Source: Haloferula sp. BvORR071
GTDB taxonomy: Bacteria; Verrucomicrobiota; Verrucomicrobiia; Verrucomicrobiales; Akkermansiaceae
Length of the DNA stretch: 64,000 nucleotides
NCBI RefSeq assembly: GCF_000739615.1
Contig: NZ_BATP01000039.1
Location: 124,001 to 188,000 of the forward strand
Direction: 5' to 3'
The notes beneath the pieces were generated by a model. It saw only the letters and a list, made by a program, of their open reading frames with translations, was not told where the DNA came from and did not search any database. Each line of letters begins with the position of its first letter. Positions within the stretch are counted from its first letter, which is position 1. Both the position numbers and the translations under genes were made by a program. Positions 37,124 to 46,272 of this stretch are shown in pieces.

Positions 37124-37145
37124 TAGTTGACTGAATAGTAAAGTT
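37124..37145. promoter_or_regulatory. Candidate TetR operator, site B
   Basis: TAGTTGAC-TGAA-TAGT-AAAG, 30 bases upstream of the SDR start. Same layout as sites A, C and D. Confidence 0.65.
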
Positions 37146-37340
37146 TTGGACCAAAAAAATGCGGACTAACTTACATGGTGCCGGACCAGTGGTAGGCGGG
37201 CCCCCCGCCTGGCGTCATCCTTCGCAGCAACGAAAGAATCTGCCGTGGTGACGAAATCCGGCGTAGGACTTTTAGGAGGCCCGCGGTCGCTGTGACAGGG
37301 GAGTTGGGCTGCGTGTTCACGTCTGAAACTGAGGAGGTTG

Positions 37341-37362
37341 TAGTTGACTAGATGGTAAACAA
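37341..37362. promoter_or_regulatory. Candidate TetR operator, site C
   Basis: TAGTTGAC-TAGA-TGGT-AAAC, just downstream of the tetR stop. No gene starts directly after it on the minus strand. The ~190 bases between C and B contain no convincing frame, so a gene may have been lost here, or the two sites may act as a pair. Confidence 0.55.
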
Positions 37363-37382
37363 TGAGATCAAAAAAAGGCGCC

Positions 37383-37997
37383 TCAGGTCGCCTTGGCGGT
37401 ATGAGCCACGCCGAGCATGTCCATCGCCGCATCAGGGAGGATCCGCAGGGGCTCCAAGTCGTTTTGGATCCGGGCTTGGGTCATGCTGCCTTCGTGAAGA
37501 GCGTAGAGGGACTTCGCCTTGATCACCGGATCGCCCCCGGGGATCGAGCCGTCGGCTTGCCCGTCGCGGATCGCGGATTCCAGATAGCGGACGATCCGGC
37601 ACTGGGTTTCTTTCACCTTGTCGCGAATCGGCTCATTCTGCGTGCAGACTTCGGAGCCCATTGAGGCACAAGGGCATCCGAGGACCTTGCCCTGCTGCTC
37701 CAGCATCTCCTGCTGGCAATCGTGGGAAGACTTGAACATCAGCCGGATGCGCTCCAGCGGCGGATTCGAGGCGGAGAAGATCGTGTCGAACTTCGGCTTC
37801 ATTTCCGCCTGCCACTCCTCTTCCAAGGCGGCCACCGCCAGCTCGGCCTTCGATTCGAAGAAGTAGTAGAAGCTACCCTTCTTCACGCCGGCCTTCTCGC
37901 AAATCGCGTCAATCGTCACGACCCCGTAGCTGTTCTCCCAGATCAGATCGAGAGCAGCATCGAGCAGTCGTTGCTTGGCGTCACTTTTGCGTCCCAC
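37383..37997 (-). CDS. TetR-family repressor of the adjacent SDR and efflux genes
   Basis: About 204 residues from GTG 37997 (VGRKSDAKQRLL). The HTH is 'VTIDAICEKAGVKKGSFYYF' followed by 'FESKAELAVAALEEEW', a pattern of the AcuR/ComR-like TetR subgroup. The C-terminal domain has 'KVLGCPCASMGSEVCTQNEP' with three cysteines that could sense electrophiles or metals. A longer reading from TTG 38027 would place the first codons inside the palindrome at 38009-38030, so GTG is preferred. The palindromes beside this gene, the SDR gene and the pump operon suggest a single local regulon. Confidence 0.85.
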   Translation of the reverse strand: MGRKSDAKQRLLDAALDLIWENSYGVVTIDAICEKAGVKKGSFYYFFESKAELAVAALEEEWQAEMKPKFDTIFSASNPPLERIRLMFKSSHDCQQEMLEQQGKVLGCPCASMGSEVCTQNEPIRDKVKETQCRIVRYLESAIRDGQADGSIPGGDPVIKAKSLYALHEGSMTQARIQNDLEPLRILPDAAMDMLGVAHTAKAT

Positions 37998-38008
37998 GCC
38001 GGAATAGA

Positions 38009-38030
38009 TAGTTGACCGTTTGGTCAACTA
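38009..38030. promoter_or_regulatory. Perfect palindromic operator at the tetR start (site D)
   Basis: TAGTTGACC and GGTCAACTA form 9-bp perfect arms around GTTT, 12 bases upstream of the GTG start. This is the most symmetrical of the four related sites and probably mediates autorepression. Confidence 0.8.
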
Positions 38031-38110
38031 CAAGAGGAAATTTTCAGAAAAGAGGTGAAGGCCCTCCCAGCCTCTTTGCGAATATTGAGAGCCGAAAGGG
38101 TGAAACGAGA

Positions 38111-38144
38111 AAACCCAAGACGGCGCCAGCGCCGGCTTGGGTTT
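38111..38144 (-). terminator. Terminator after the thioredoxin-like gene
   Basis: A nested hairpin: outer arms AAACCCAAG / CTTGGGTTT, inner CGGCGC / GCGCCG. It lies 60 bases past the stop at 38204 and is followed on the minus strand by TTTTCTCGTTTC-like sequence. Confidence 0.65.
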
Positions 38145-38203
38145 GGTCACTCAGCAGATCCGTCTCCTGTGATAGAAGACCAGGATCGGCAATCGCTCAG
38201 AAC

Positions 38204-39160
38204 TTACTTCCCCGCTTCCTCCTTCTTCACCGGAGGTAACCCCGCCTTCTCTCTCTCCAAAATCGTAATGAATTCCGCCAGCTCCTTGGTTCGCGGACCA
38301 TCCGGCGACTCAGCCACCGCCTTCTTCAGCACTTCGATCGCCTCGTCCTTCTTTCCGGACGAAGCCAAGGTGCCCGCCTGGTGACCATACACTTGCTGCC
38401 GGTATTCCCCCTGCAGCACTCCTGCTGCCAGGGTTTCCTCCACCACCTTCATCGCCGCATCCAGATCACCCTTGCCGCGTGCTTCCCCCAGCTTCGCCAT
38501 GAAGTCCGCGAACGCCTTTTCCGACTTCTCCTTCTTGGCGTAGCCCGTGGTATCCTCCGGATCCGCCTGCTTGATCGCCGCCGCGGTGTCCGCGTAGTTC
38601 GCCGTCAGCATCGCCTCATCCAGCCCGAGGCCTTCCAGCGCTGCGATCAGTGCCTGCGCCTTCTCCGCCCCTTGCTTCTCTCCGGCTGCGGCCAAGGCCT
38701 TGTCCCGCGCCGCCTTTTTCCCTAACAGCTCATCGAGCTGGCTCAGGTATTTCTCCGGGCCGCCTGGCTGATAGCCTGTCGCCGCAAAGGGCTTTCCTTC
38801 CGGATCGCACAAGAGGACCGTCGGATAGCCCTTGATCGGATAGCGCTTCAGAAGTACCGCATTCTGCGCTGCCACGGCTTCCGTGACCCGGGTCTTGTCC
38901 TTCGGGTAGTCCAGTTCGACCAACACGAACTTGTCCTTCACGCCCGCCTCGAATGGCGCTTGTTCGAAGACCTCCTTGCGCAGCTTGATGCACCAGACGC
39001 ACCAGTCGGAACCGGTGAAGTCGATCAGCAGATCCTTGTGCTCCGCCGCCGCCTGCTTGCGCGCGGCCTCAAAGTCGCTGGTCCATGCACTGTCGGCCGC
39101 GGCGGCCGTGCTGACTAGTGCCACGGCTGCCGCCGCGAGGAAGGAGAACTGGAATTTCAT
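38204..39160 (-). CDS. Exported thioredoxin-fold protein with C-terminal helical repeats
   Basis: A 318-residue protein with a signal peptide ending STAAAAD. The thioredoxin-like domain (~25-150) carries a redox pair in SDWCVWCIKL (C54, C57) and 'YPIKGYPTVLLCDPEGKPFA', close to DUF255/thioredoxin_7 disulfide proteins. The C-terminal ~150 residues are helical and TPR-like ('GTLASSGKKDEAIEVLKKAV'). The likely place of action is the periplasm, in thiol-disulfide exchange; partners are unknown. It is monocistronic with its own terminator. Confidence 0.8.
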   Translation of the reverse strand: MKFQFSFLAAAAVALVSTAAAADSAWTSDFEAARKQAAAEHKDLLIDFTGSDWCVWCIKLRKEVFEQAPFEAGVKDKFVLVELDYPKDKTRVTEAVAAQNAVLLKRYPIKGYPTVLLCDPEGKPFAATGYQPGGPEKYLSQLDELLGKKAARDKALAAAGEKQGAEKAQALIAALEGLGLDEAMLTANYADTAAAIKQADPEDTTGYAKKEKSEKAFADFMAKLGEARGKGDLDAAMKVVEETLAAGVLQGEYRQQVYGHQAGTLASSGKKDEAIEVLKKAVAESPDGPRTKELAEFITILEREKAGLPPVKKEEAGK

Positions 39161-39322
39161 GATTTGGATGGATGAACGGAGCGGCTGCTAGAAGGAACCG
39201 TGCCGGGACACGTCATCCAAGCAGGCCGGGTTTACTCTGTCCCGAATACATTCCGAGCGATTCGGCGGTATCCTTGGCGTTGTTGGGATTCCAGCTCTGA
39301 AGAAAACGCAGAAAAACAAAAA

Positions 39323-39350
39323 CGCTCCGCCACCCAAAGGTGACGGAGCG
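39323..39350 (-). terminator. Terminator after the repeat-protein gene
   Basis: Arms CGCTCCG / CGGAGCG extended by CCACC / GGTGA-type pairing, 29 bases past the stop at 39379. On the minus strand it runs into GTTTTTGTTTTT, a strong U-tract. Confidence 0.85.
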
Positions 39351-39378
39351 AAATAAATCCCCAGGCTGATGGTGGCTC

Positions 39379-41697
39379 TCAGTCCACCTTCACCCGGATG
39401 AACGCCTTGGCATTGGTGGCCACGCCCGGTGTGCGGAAGGTCTTGTAGACCCATCCCGCATCCGGTGCCGGCAGCCCGGACTGGATCGTCGTGGCATCCG
39501 CGCCCGTCACTTCCGTCACAGCCGTGTCTCCCCAAGTCCCAAGCGCGGTCGAGGCCTCCACCGTGTACGTGATTCCGTCTACCGGGGCGGACTTCATCCG
39601 GTTGCCATCCGCCGCAAAGCTCGCGGCTCCGCGCGCGGCAATCGTGTAGGTCAGCACTCCCGGCTGCGCCGCCACGGTGTTGAGGCCGGAGTTGGAGCGC
39701 CCCATCGAGGTGCCACTGATCGGGCTGCCATTCAGCGCGAACTCCAGCAGGTTGCTCACGCCGTCGAAATCCGGATCGGATCCGGGCTGGGCATCCGCAC
39801 CCGTCAGGTTGTTCGGCGGTGAGCTGGCCCAGTTGGCGAAGGGATTGGCCGCTGGCGTGCCACCGGCTTCAAGAATGAAGAGGAAGCCGCCGACCTGTCC
39901 TTCCACGCCGTTGTTGACGCCATTGCGGCCATGCAGGCTGCCACTCACCGTGCCGGTGCTGTCCGAAACGGCGGTGCCGATCAGCGTCATGTTCGCCACC
40001 ACCGGGTGCAGGCCCGGAGTGCCCACGGTCTGTGCCTTCACGCCATTCGGGACATTGTCCCCGTAGAGGATGTAGCCGCCCGCCGCGTTGCCGTCCCAGG
40101 TTGCGGTGGCGTAGAGCTTCACCGTCTGGCCCGCATTCAGGCCGGTGAGCGTGAAGTCATGAGGGTTGGTCAGATTCTGGAAGGTGAAGAAGCCGGAGCG
40201 GGTCAGTGGCTCGGTGAACTGGTTGTTGTCGTAGGCACCCACGTTGCTGAAACTGAAGTTGTAGCCCAGGCCGTTGATGTTGGTGGCCGTGGCGAGCGCT
40301 GTTTGCGCCACGTAGTTCGCAGCCACCTTGGTCCAGCCCTCGGTGGGCGTGTTCTCGTTGATGGTGAAGTCCAAGTAGAGCCGCGTGCGGTTATCGAAGC
40401 TCACTTGCAGCGTGTGATTCGCCACCACATCGGCGAAGGTGTAGAAGTTGTTCGCGCCAACCGAGACGCCGTCCACCAGCACCTCCGCCACGTAGTAGCC
40501 CTCGTCCGGCGTGATGGTGAAGTCCGCCAAATCACCGTGGTTCACGGTAGTCGTGCCCGTGGGACTGACGCTGCCGTGCGCTCCCACCGTCGTCTCGATG
40601 GTGTAGGTCTTGACCGCGAAGCTCGCACTGATGGTGTGATTGGCGGCGACACTGGTGAAGCTGTAGTCGCTCACCGGACCCACCGAGACGCCGTCCACCA
40701 GGACATTGGCAATCTTGTAGCCTGGATCCGGCAGGATGCTGAAGGGCAGGTTCACGCCTACGTTCGCGCTCACCGCACCGCTGGGAGTAATGCTGCCATT
40801 CGCTCCGGCGCTGGCGTTGATCGTATAGAGGACCGTGTTCGGCGCGAAGCTGGCGCTGATCGTGTGGTCTGCATTGACGGCGTTGAAGTTGTAGATGCCG
40901 ACCGCACCCACGGAGGCCCCATCCACCAGCACGTCGCTCACATGATAGCCGCTATCTGCGGTGATGGTGAAGGCCTTGTTCTCCCCGGCGGTGACGCCGG
41001 TGGGACCAGCTGGACTGATCGAGCCATGCGCACCCGCGCTGGCGGTGATGGTCTGCGTGGGTAGAAACAAAAATGCCCCCACTTGGCCTTCCGAGTCGGT
41101 GCCAACGCCATTTCGCCCGTGCAGCGCGCCAGTGACTGTGCCGGTGCCATCCGCGGTCGCCATGCCGATGTAGGTCAAATTCTCCAAGGCCGGAGCCGTG
41201 CCCGGATTGCCAATGGTTTGGGCCTGCACTCCCGTAGGCGCATTGTCGCCGAAGAGCACATATCCGCCCGCTCCGTTGCCGTCCCAGGCCGCGCAGGCAT
41301 AGAGCTTCACGGTTTGCCCGGGCAGCAAGCCGGAGAGCGTGAAGTCGTGATTCTGCCCGAGCCGGTTGATATTGTAGAAGCCGGTGCGCGTCAGCGACTG
41401 GGCGGAGTTCTGGTTGTCGTAGGAACCGACGTGGGTGAAGCTGAAGTTGTAGCCTGTGCCGCCGGCATTGGTCACGCTCGGTGAGCTGTCACCCAGGTTG
41501 ACGGCTCCCAACGGCACCCAGCCGCTGGTGTAGCCCTCGCTGACCTTGATGAAGTCGAGCTTCAGCATCGCCGCGCCAAGCGGCTGTGCGAGTGTGGCCA
41601 CGGAGGCGAGCATCAATGTGCACAGCCGGGCCAAGGGCGAAGTCCCGGGAATGCGCCGGGCCGCTTGGATTTTGCGAGGATGTTGGACGGGGTTCAC
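39379..41697 (-). CDS. Large secreted protein with duplicated domain and InlB-type beta repeats
   Basis: About 772 residues from GTG 41697, which gives a signal peptide ending QPLGAA. Order: a ~175-residue domain ('GYNFSFTHVGSYDNQNSAQS', 'LPGQTVKLYACAAWDGNGAG'), three ~70-residue bacterial repeats (each like 'VLVDGVSVGPVSDYSFTSVA'), then a second copy of the first domain ('GYNFSFSNVGAYDNNQFTEP', 'NAGQTVKLYATATWDGNAAG'). The C-terminal region has 'DPDFDGVSNLLEFALNGSP', characteristic of Verrucomicrobiota secreted proteins. It is probably surface-attached or extracellular; ligand unknown. An earlier GTG at 41757 is possible but unlikely. Confidence 0.75.
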   Translation of the reverse strand: MNPVQHPRKIQAARRIPGTSPLARLCTLMLASVATLAQPLGAAMLKLDFIKVSEGYTSGWVPLGAVNLGDSSPSVTNAGGTGYNFSFTHVGSYDNQNSAQSLTRTGFYNINRLGQNHDFTLSGLLPGQTVKLYACAAWDGNGAGGYVLFGDNAPTGVQAQTIGNPGTAPALENLTYIGMATADGTGTVTGALHGRNGVGTDSEGQVGAFLFLPTQTITASAGAHGSISPAGPTGVTAGENKAFTITADSGYHVSDVLVDGASVGAVGIYNFNAVNADHTISASFAPNTVLYTINASAGANGSITPSGAVSANVGVNLPFSILPDPGYKIANVLVDGVSVGPVSDYSFTSVAANHTISASFAVKTYTIETTVGAHGSVSPTGTTTVNHGDLADFTITPDEGYYVAEVLVDGVSVGANNFYTFADVVANHTLQVSFDNRTRLYLDFTINENTPTEGWTKVAANYVAQTALATATNINGLGYNFSFSNVGAYDNNQFTEPLTRSGFFTFQNLTNPHDFTLTGLNAGQTVKLYATATWDGNAAGGYILYGDNVPNGVKAQTVGTPGLHPVVANMTLIGTAVSDSTGTVSGSLHGRNGVNNGVEGQVGGFLFILEAGGTPAANPFANWASSPPNNLTGADAQPGSDPDFDGVSNLLEFALNGSPISGTSMGRSNSGLNTVAAQPGVLTYTIAARGAASFAADGNRMKSAPVDGITYTVEASTALGTWGDTAVTEVTGADATTIQSGLPAPDAGWVYKTFRTPGVATNAKAFIRVKVD

Positions 41698-42067
41698 GTC
41701 GGTTTCTTGGGTTCTGTGGGTAGGGTTCGGGGCGGCCGCACGGGACGGCAATTCCACGCGCGGAGAGGGCAGGGGCGGGCGTCCCGGGAGTGGGACATGG
41801 GTTCGAATTCACGACCCTGCGTCCCGAAGCTCACCAATCGCTACCGCAGTGGCAAGATCAATGTTGCATAAAGTTGCATTGATTTTGTGACAGCATCCGG
41901 CCACGAAAAGGGAGGGTTTCCACCGTGAATCGCCGATTGGCTCCGGGCTTCGGGATGCGTCTTGGCCAAATCGTGCGCTTGACCCTTCGTTATCAAGCGT
42001 CCAGCTTGTCCGCCCGCCGCGGCCAGGAGGCTCCGGCAAACACCACAGCAGACAACCAATCATCGCC
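41698..42067. other. Divergent intergenic region before ilvC
   Basis: No gene seen. It must hold promoters for the repeat-protein gene (minus) and ilvC (plus). The most evident structure is the dyad at 41976-41999. Two GTTGCAT repeats lie near 41862 and 41873. Confidence 0.5.
41976..41999. promoter_or_regulatory. Dyad upstream of ilvC
   Basis: Perfect 7-bp arms CGCTTGA and TCAAGCG separated by ten bases, about 70 bases before the ilvC start. It could be an operator. A -35-like TTGACC lies inside it but no good -10 follows at standard spacing. Confidence 0.4.
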
Positions 42068-43117
42068 ATGGCCGCGAAGATCTACACGAACAAGGACGCG
42101 TCGCTCGCGCCGCTCAAAAAGAAGACCCTGGCCGTGATCGGCTTCGGTTCCCAGGGCCACGCCCACGCCCTCAACCTCAAGGACAGCGGCCTGAAGGTCG
42201 TTATCGGCCTCTACCCGAAGTCGAAGTCCCGTGAAGTCGCCAAGAAGCTCGGCTTCCAGGTTATGGACACCGCGGAAGCGGTGAAGGCTGCCGATGTGAT
42301 TTTCGTCGCGGTGCCAGACACCAAGATCGCCTCGGTCTACAAGAAGGACATCGCCGCCAACCTGACCAAGGGCAAGACTCTGCTCTTCTCCCACGGCTTC
42401 GCGGTCCACTTCAAGACCATCGAAGCTCCGAAGGATGTGAACGTGATCATGGTCGCGCCGAAGGGCCCGGGCCACACGGTTCGCAGCCAGTTCGTCGATG
42501 GCAAGGGTGTTCCCGGCCTGATCGCCGTGCACAACGATTCCGACGGCAAGGCCAAGGACATCGCGCTCGCCTGGGCGCGTGGCGTGGGTTGCACCCGTGC
42601 CGGTGTCTTTGAAACCAACTTCCGCGAAGAAACCGTGACCGACCTCTTCGGCGAGCAGTGCGTCCTTTGCGGCGGCGCTTCCGCCCTCGTGAAGGCCGGC
42701 TTCGAAACGCTGGTGGAAGCCGGTTACCAGCCGGAAATGGCCTACTTCGAGTGCCTCCACGAGCTGAAGCTGATCGTCGACCTGATGAACGAAGCCGGTA
42801 TCGCCGGCATGCGCTTCTCGATCTCCGAGACCGCCGAGTGGGGCGACGTCTCCGTTGGCCCGAAGATCATCGACGCTGGCGTGAAGAAGCGGATGAAGAA
42901 GCAACTCAAGGAGATCGAATCCGGCAAGTTCGCCAAGGAGTGGATCGCTGAAGCCACCACCGGCGGCTACAAGAAGTTCAACGCGATCCGCAAGGCCGAG
43001 GCCGCTCACCAGATCGAGAAGACCGGTGAGAAGCTCCGCTCGACCATGAGCTGGATCAAGCAGAAGAAGCTCAAGAAGGGTGCGACCCAAGCGAGCTACG
43101 TCTCCTCGTCCAAGTAA
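42068..43117 (+). CDS. ilvC: Ketol-acid reductoisomerase
   Basis: A 349-residue class I enzyme of branched-chain amino-acid synthesis. It converts 2-acetolactate or aceto-hydroxybutyrate to the dihydroxy acid with NADPH and Mg2+. The N-terminal Rossmann motif is [13 protein letters not shown] (25-37). The C-terminal knotted domain has the metal-binding acids in '[14 protein letters not shown]' and '[20 protein letters not shown]', and '[10 protein letters not shown]'. Codon use is strongly C-ending, as expected for high expression. It is a single gene with a strong terminator. Confidence 0.95.
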   Translation: MAAKIYTNKDASLAPLKKKTLAVIGFGSQGHAHALNLKDSGLKVVIGLYPKSKSREVAKKLGFQVMDTAEAVKAADVIFVAVPDTKIASVYKKDIAANLTKGKTLLFSHGFAVHFKTIEAPKDVNVIMVAPKGPGHTVRSQFVDGKGVPGLIAVHNDSDGKAKDIALAWARGVGCTRAGVFETNFREETVTDLFGEQCVLCGGASALVKAGFETLVEAGYQPEMAYFECLHELKLIVDLMNEAGIAGMRFSISETAEWGDVSVGPKIIDAGVKKRMKKQLKEIESGKFAKEWIAEATTGGYKKFNAIRKAEAAHQIEKTGEKLRSTMSWIKQKKLKKGATQASYVSSSK

Positions 43118-43157
43118 TTTCAGACCGGGCTGAGAAGGCCCGGTTTGCTTTCCAAAA

Positions 43158-43189
43158 GGCCCGGTTTCCCTGCGGAACCGGGCCTTTTT
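43158..43189 (+). terminator. Terminator after ilvC
   Basis: Arms GGCCCGGTT and AACCGGGCC followed by TTTTT, 40 bases past the ilvC stop. Confidence 0.85.
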
Positions 43190-43201
43190 CGTTGGCACCG
43201 A

Positions 43202-43504
43202 TCAAGTCGGCCGCGAAGGGTCGCGATCCTTCCAATAGCCCGGTTCGCGGTGTTGGTGCATCACGGCGATGACCTCAAGCTCAGCGCGAATCCGGAAGAC
43301 AAGCGCATAGGGAAAACCGGCAGTCCGGCAGCGGCGGAATTCACCGTCGAAGCAGCGGTAAAGCAGGGGATTCGAGCAGATCTTTTGCAAGGCGGCATCG
43401 ATTTCCCGCCGGAAGCGCAGCGCGAGAACTCGGTCCTCCCGCTTGGACCAAGCGATGGCTTCCCGGGTTTCCTGTGCGGCTTCCGGGTGAAGGCTGTAGG
43501 TCAT
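43202..43504 (-). CDS. RelE/ParE-family toxin
   Basis: A 100-residue protein of the ParE/RelE fold: 'YSLHPEAAQETREAIAWSKR' at the N-terminus, 'REIDAALQKICSNPLLYRCF', and the core strands 'FRRCRTAGFPYALVFRIRAE' ending 'VIAVMHQHREPGYWKDR', the usual YrKD/RxxxYW-type end. It presumably inhibits growth by acting on gyrase or mRNA. Its ATG overlaps the stop of the antitoxin gene by four bases, the standard antitoxin-first arrangement. Confidence 0.85.
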   Translation of the reverse strand: MTYSLHPEAAQETREAIAWSKREDRVLALRFRREIDAALQKICSNPLLYRCFDGEFRRCRTAGFPYALVFRIRAELEVIAVMHQHREPGYWKDRDPSRPT

Positions 43505-43728
43505 GAAGAGGCCAATTCTTCATCCAGTTGCCGGGAGAACTCGGAGGCGGAGACCATGGTCACCGTGCCTTCATCAATCTCACGGGCGCGGTTCCGGAGT
43601 TCCGCGGACCATGCCGGGTGGCCCGCGATCTCGACGTCGTCGAGCACGCGCATCAGTTCCTCGCGCTCGGCGGCGTTCAAGGTTTCCACCTCTCCTAGGA
43701 TGCGGGCGACTTTTGCCGAGACGGCCAT
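43501..43728 (-). CDS. Addiction-module antitoxin (Unstab_antitox-like)
   Basis: A 75-residue acidic protein with 'LNAAEREELMRVLDDVEIAG' and the family-typical 'HPAWSAELRNRAREIDEGTV' near its middle, matching small antitoxins paired with ParE toxins. It overlaps the toxin gene by four bases and should autoregulate the pair. Confidence 0.8.
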   Translation of the reverse strand: MAVSAKVARILGEVETLNAAEREELMRVLDDVEIAGHPAWSAELRNRAREIDEGTVTMVSASEFSRQLDEELASS

Positions 43729-43934
43729 GTGGGAATCCTACCCGCCGCAGCGGGATCTTCCAGCACTTTCCCGGTGGGTCGGTGGCATCGGTCCTTTCGT
43801 GTCAAGAGGAGGACGATTGCGACACTCCAGCGAAAGGAAAGGGCCGGGAAAACCGTTTCTTGCTGCCATTCCGGATGCTTGCCACGGTCCGGAAAGCCCG
43901 TTAGACCACCCGTCACTTCCCAAGAAAGAAATCC

Positions 43935-45578
43935 ATGACCACCACACTAAGCGATCAACCGGTCGCGCATAATGCCAAGCGGCTCCTATGGGCCGGCTTC
44001 CTCGCCATTCTCGCCACCGGTATCGGCTTCGGTGTGCGAGGTGGTATCCTCGCGAATTGGGCCGCCGAATTCGGCTTTACCGGTGCCCAGCTGGGTGACT
44101 TGGGCGGTGCCGGTCTGACCGGTTTCTGCTTCGGCATCATCATCGGCGGCGTGGTCGTCGATAAGATCGGCTACGGCAAGTTGGTGTGCGCGGCCTTCGT
44201 GTTCCACATCCTTTCGGCCTTGATCACCTTCGCTGCCCACAAGGGTCAGCCGCAGGATACCGCTTACATGCTGCTCTACTCGGGCACCTTCGTCTTCGCT
44301 CTGGCCAACGGCACCCTGGAAGCGGTGGCGAATCCGCTGGTGGCGACACTCTTCCCCAACAACCGCACCCACTATCTGAACATCCTCCACGCCGCATGGC
44401 CGGCGGGCTTGGTTCTCGGTGGTGTGATCGGTTGGACCATGGGTGGTGAAGGCAGCAACTGGAAGATGCAGCTCGGCCTCTTCTTGGTACCCACGGTTCT
44501 CTACGGAATCGCTTTCATGGGTCAGAGCTTCCCGAAGTCGGAGGCCGCAGCCAAGGGCCTCGACCTTGGCGACATGATGAAAGAAGTCGGCATGCTCGGC
44601 GCCCTCGTCGCCTGCGCGATCATCGGGCTCTTCTTCAAGAGCCAGCTTGGTCCCGTCCTCTCCCTGTTTACCCACAGCGAATTCTTCGTCAGCCCGACTT
44701 GGGGTTACATTTCATGGGGTGTGGCGCTGGTGCTCTGGCTTGCTGTTGCCGGCAAAACCGGCTTTGCCATCGGTTCGATCCTGCTCTTCATCCTCTTCAT
44801 CACCCACGCCTTGGTTGGCGCGGTCGAGCTGGGCACCGACGGTTGGATTCAAAATATCACCGGCAACATCCTCACTCCGAAGCAGGGCAACCAGCTCTTC
44901 GTCTTCACCTCGCTGCTGATGTTCTTGCTGCGCTTCTGCGCCCACTTCATCGAGAGCAAGCTCAAGATTTCCCCGGTCGCGATGCTGGTGGTCTGCGCGA
45001 TTCTCGCCGCAATCGGCCTGAACCTCGTCAGCGGGATCATCACCTTCCCCGGCGCCCTGATGGCGCTGGCGGTGTATGCCCTCGGCAAGACCTTCTTCTG
45101 GCCGACCATGCTGGCCATCGTCGGTGACCGCTTCCCGCGCACCGGCGCCGTTGCCATGTCGATCATGGGTGGCATTGGCATGATGTCCGCCGGCGTGCTC
45201 GGTGGCCCGGGCCTCGGCTACGCCAAGGACCGCTTCACCGTGGATCACCTCAAGGAGACCAATGTGGCGGTCTACGAAGCGAACAAGAGCGACAAGGCCG
45301 CAGGCTTCATGTTCCTCGAAAAGGTCCAGGGCCTGGATGGCACCAAGCTTGCCGCAGCCCAGAAGGCTGAGAACAAGACCCCGGAGCAGAAGGCTCTGGC
45401 GGATGCCAGCATCGTGGGTGACCGCATGACCCTGAAGGCTGACTCCTTCATCCCGATGACGATGGCAGTGATCTACGTGCTGCTGCTGCTCTACTTCAAG
45501 ACGATCGGCGGCTACAAACCGCTCAAGATCACTCCTGAGCAAGCGGCTGGCGGCCTCAATGGCCCCGCCGAGTTCTGA
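43935..45578 (+). CDS. MFS sugar transporter, FucP-like
   Basis: A 547-residue major-facilitator protein with about twelve membrane helices. The FucP-type signs are '[20 protein letters not shown]', '[18 protein letters not shown]' and '[19 protein letters not shown]' in the first half and '[20 protein letters not shown]' in the second. A ~90-residue insertion between the last helices (after '[11 protein letters not shown]') is longer than in E. coli FucP. It probably takes up a sugar with protons. It is monocistronic with a strong terminator. Codon bias suggests good expression. Confidence 0.85.
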   Translation: MTTTLSDQPVAHNAKRLLWAGFLAILATGIGFGVRGGILANWAAEFGFTGAQLGDLGGAGLTGFCFGIIIGGVVVDKIGYGKLVCAAFVFHILSALITFAAHKGQPQDTAYMLLYSGTFVFALANGTLEAVANPLVATLFPNNRTHYLNILHAAWPAGLVLGGVIGWTMGGEGSNWKMQLGLFLVPTVLYGIAFMGQSFPKSEAAAKGLDLGDMMKEVGMLGALVACAIIGLFFKSQLGPVLSLFTHSEFFVSPTWGYISWGVALVLWLAVAGKTGFAIGSILLFILFITHALVGAVELGTDGWIQNITGNILTPKQGNQLFVFTSLLMFLLRFCAHFIESKLKISPVAMLVVCAILAAIGLNLVSGIITFPGALMALAVYALGKTFFWPTMLAIVGDRFPRTGAVAMSIMGGIGMMSAGVLGGPGLGYAKDRFTVDHLKETNVAVYEANKSDKAAGFMFLEKVQGLDGTKLAAAQKAENKTPEQKALADASIVGDRMTLKADSFIPMTMAVIYVLLLLYFKTIGGYKPLKITPEQAAGGLNGPAEF

Positions 45579-45603
45579 AGTAACGATTGATCCTTCTTAA
45601 TCC

Positions 45604-45637
45604 AAGCGGCGCATCCATCCGGGTGCGCCGCTTTTTT
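45604..45637 (+). terminator. Terminator after the FucP-like gene
   Basis: Perfect 10-bp arms AAGCGGCGCA and TGCGCCGCTT followed by a T-run, 26 bases past the stop. Confidence 0.9.
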
Positions 45638-45669
45638 GTGCCCGCAGGGGGAGGCCGGCGCCGTGCTCC

Positions 45670-46242
45670 TTACTTCCCGGGAAGAACCTCGTCGCTTCCC
45701 GCACTGCTGACGGTTCCGAATTCTTCTTCGAGTTCGATGCGGCGTGCGGCGTTCTCTGCCTGGAGCATGGCGATTTCGACGGCCCAGCGGTTCATCTGCC
45801 AATGGCGGAGGAACCAGAGGCCGGTGAAGCTCATGGCGAGCAGGGTGATGCAGGTGCCCCATGCAGCGGTGGCGGCCTGCCAGCTGTTGTCGAGCTTGCT
45901 CACCCAAGCGGCGACCCACAGCAGGGAGATCAGGCTGGTGATGATTCCCCAACGGATCGAGCCGCCGCCATCCAGGCGGCCGAATTTGAAGAGGGTGGCC
46001 GCCATGCCCAAGGTCCCCGGCAGGCACCAAGTGAGGATCGCGCTGCGGGTATCACTGAAGAAGTGCAGCAACCAGTCGCGATCGATTTTGCCGTCCTCGG
46101 CGAGATCTCCAGCGGCCAAGGCGCCCTCGCCAATGGTGACGCCAAGCCAGAGAGCGGCGAAAAGAACGAACACTGCCAAGACGAGAGACAGCAAGCCGCT
46201 GGCAAAGATATCGCCGAAGTCGATCTCGGAGCCGAATTTCAT
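45670..46242 (-). CDS. Small membrane protein, member 1 of a family flanking katG
   Basis: A 190-residue protein with about four hydrophobic segments ('LLSLVLAVFVLFAALWLGVT', 'IITSLISLLWVAAWVSKL', 'ITLLAMSFTGLWFL'). It ends in a helical tail 'NRWAVEIAMLQAENAARRIE' and GTVSS. This tail recurs in the proteins at 46273-46827 and 49311-49853. No known domain is recognised. It is 30 bases downstream of the second member on the same strand, so co-transcribed. Confidence 0.65.
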   Translation of the reverse strand: MKFGSEIDFGDIFASGLLSLVLAVFVLFAALWLGVTIGEGALAAGDLAEDGKIDRDWLLHFFSDTRSAILTWCLPGTLGMAATLFKFGRLDGGGSIRWGIITSLISLLWVAAWVSKLDNSWQAATAAWGTCITLLAMSFTGLWFLRHWQMNRWAVEIAMLQAENAARRIELEEEFGTVSSAGSDEVLPGK

Positions 46243-46272
46243 CGGGGGATGGATCCGCTGGCCGGGGACTTT

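Noticed and set aside
37166-37432. Minus-strand frame between tetR and the SDR gene
   Set aside because: Starts inside the tetR 3' end, crosses the operator at 37341, and has no family features.
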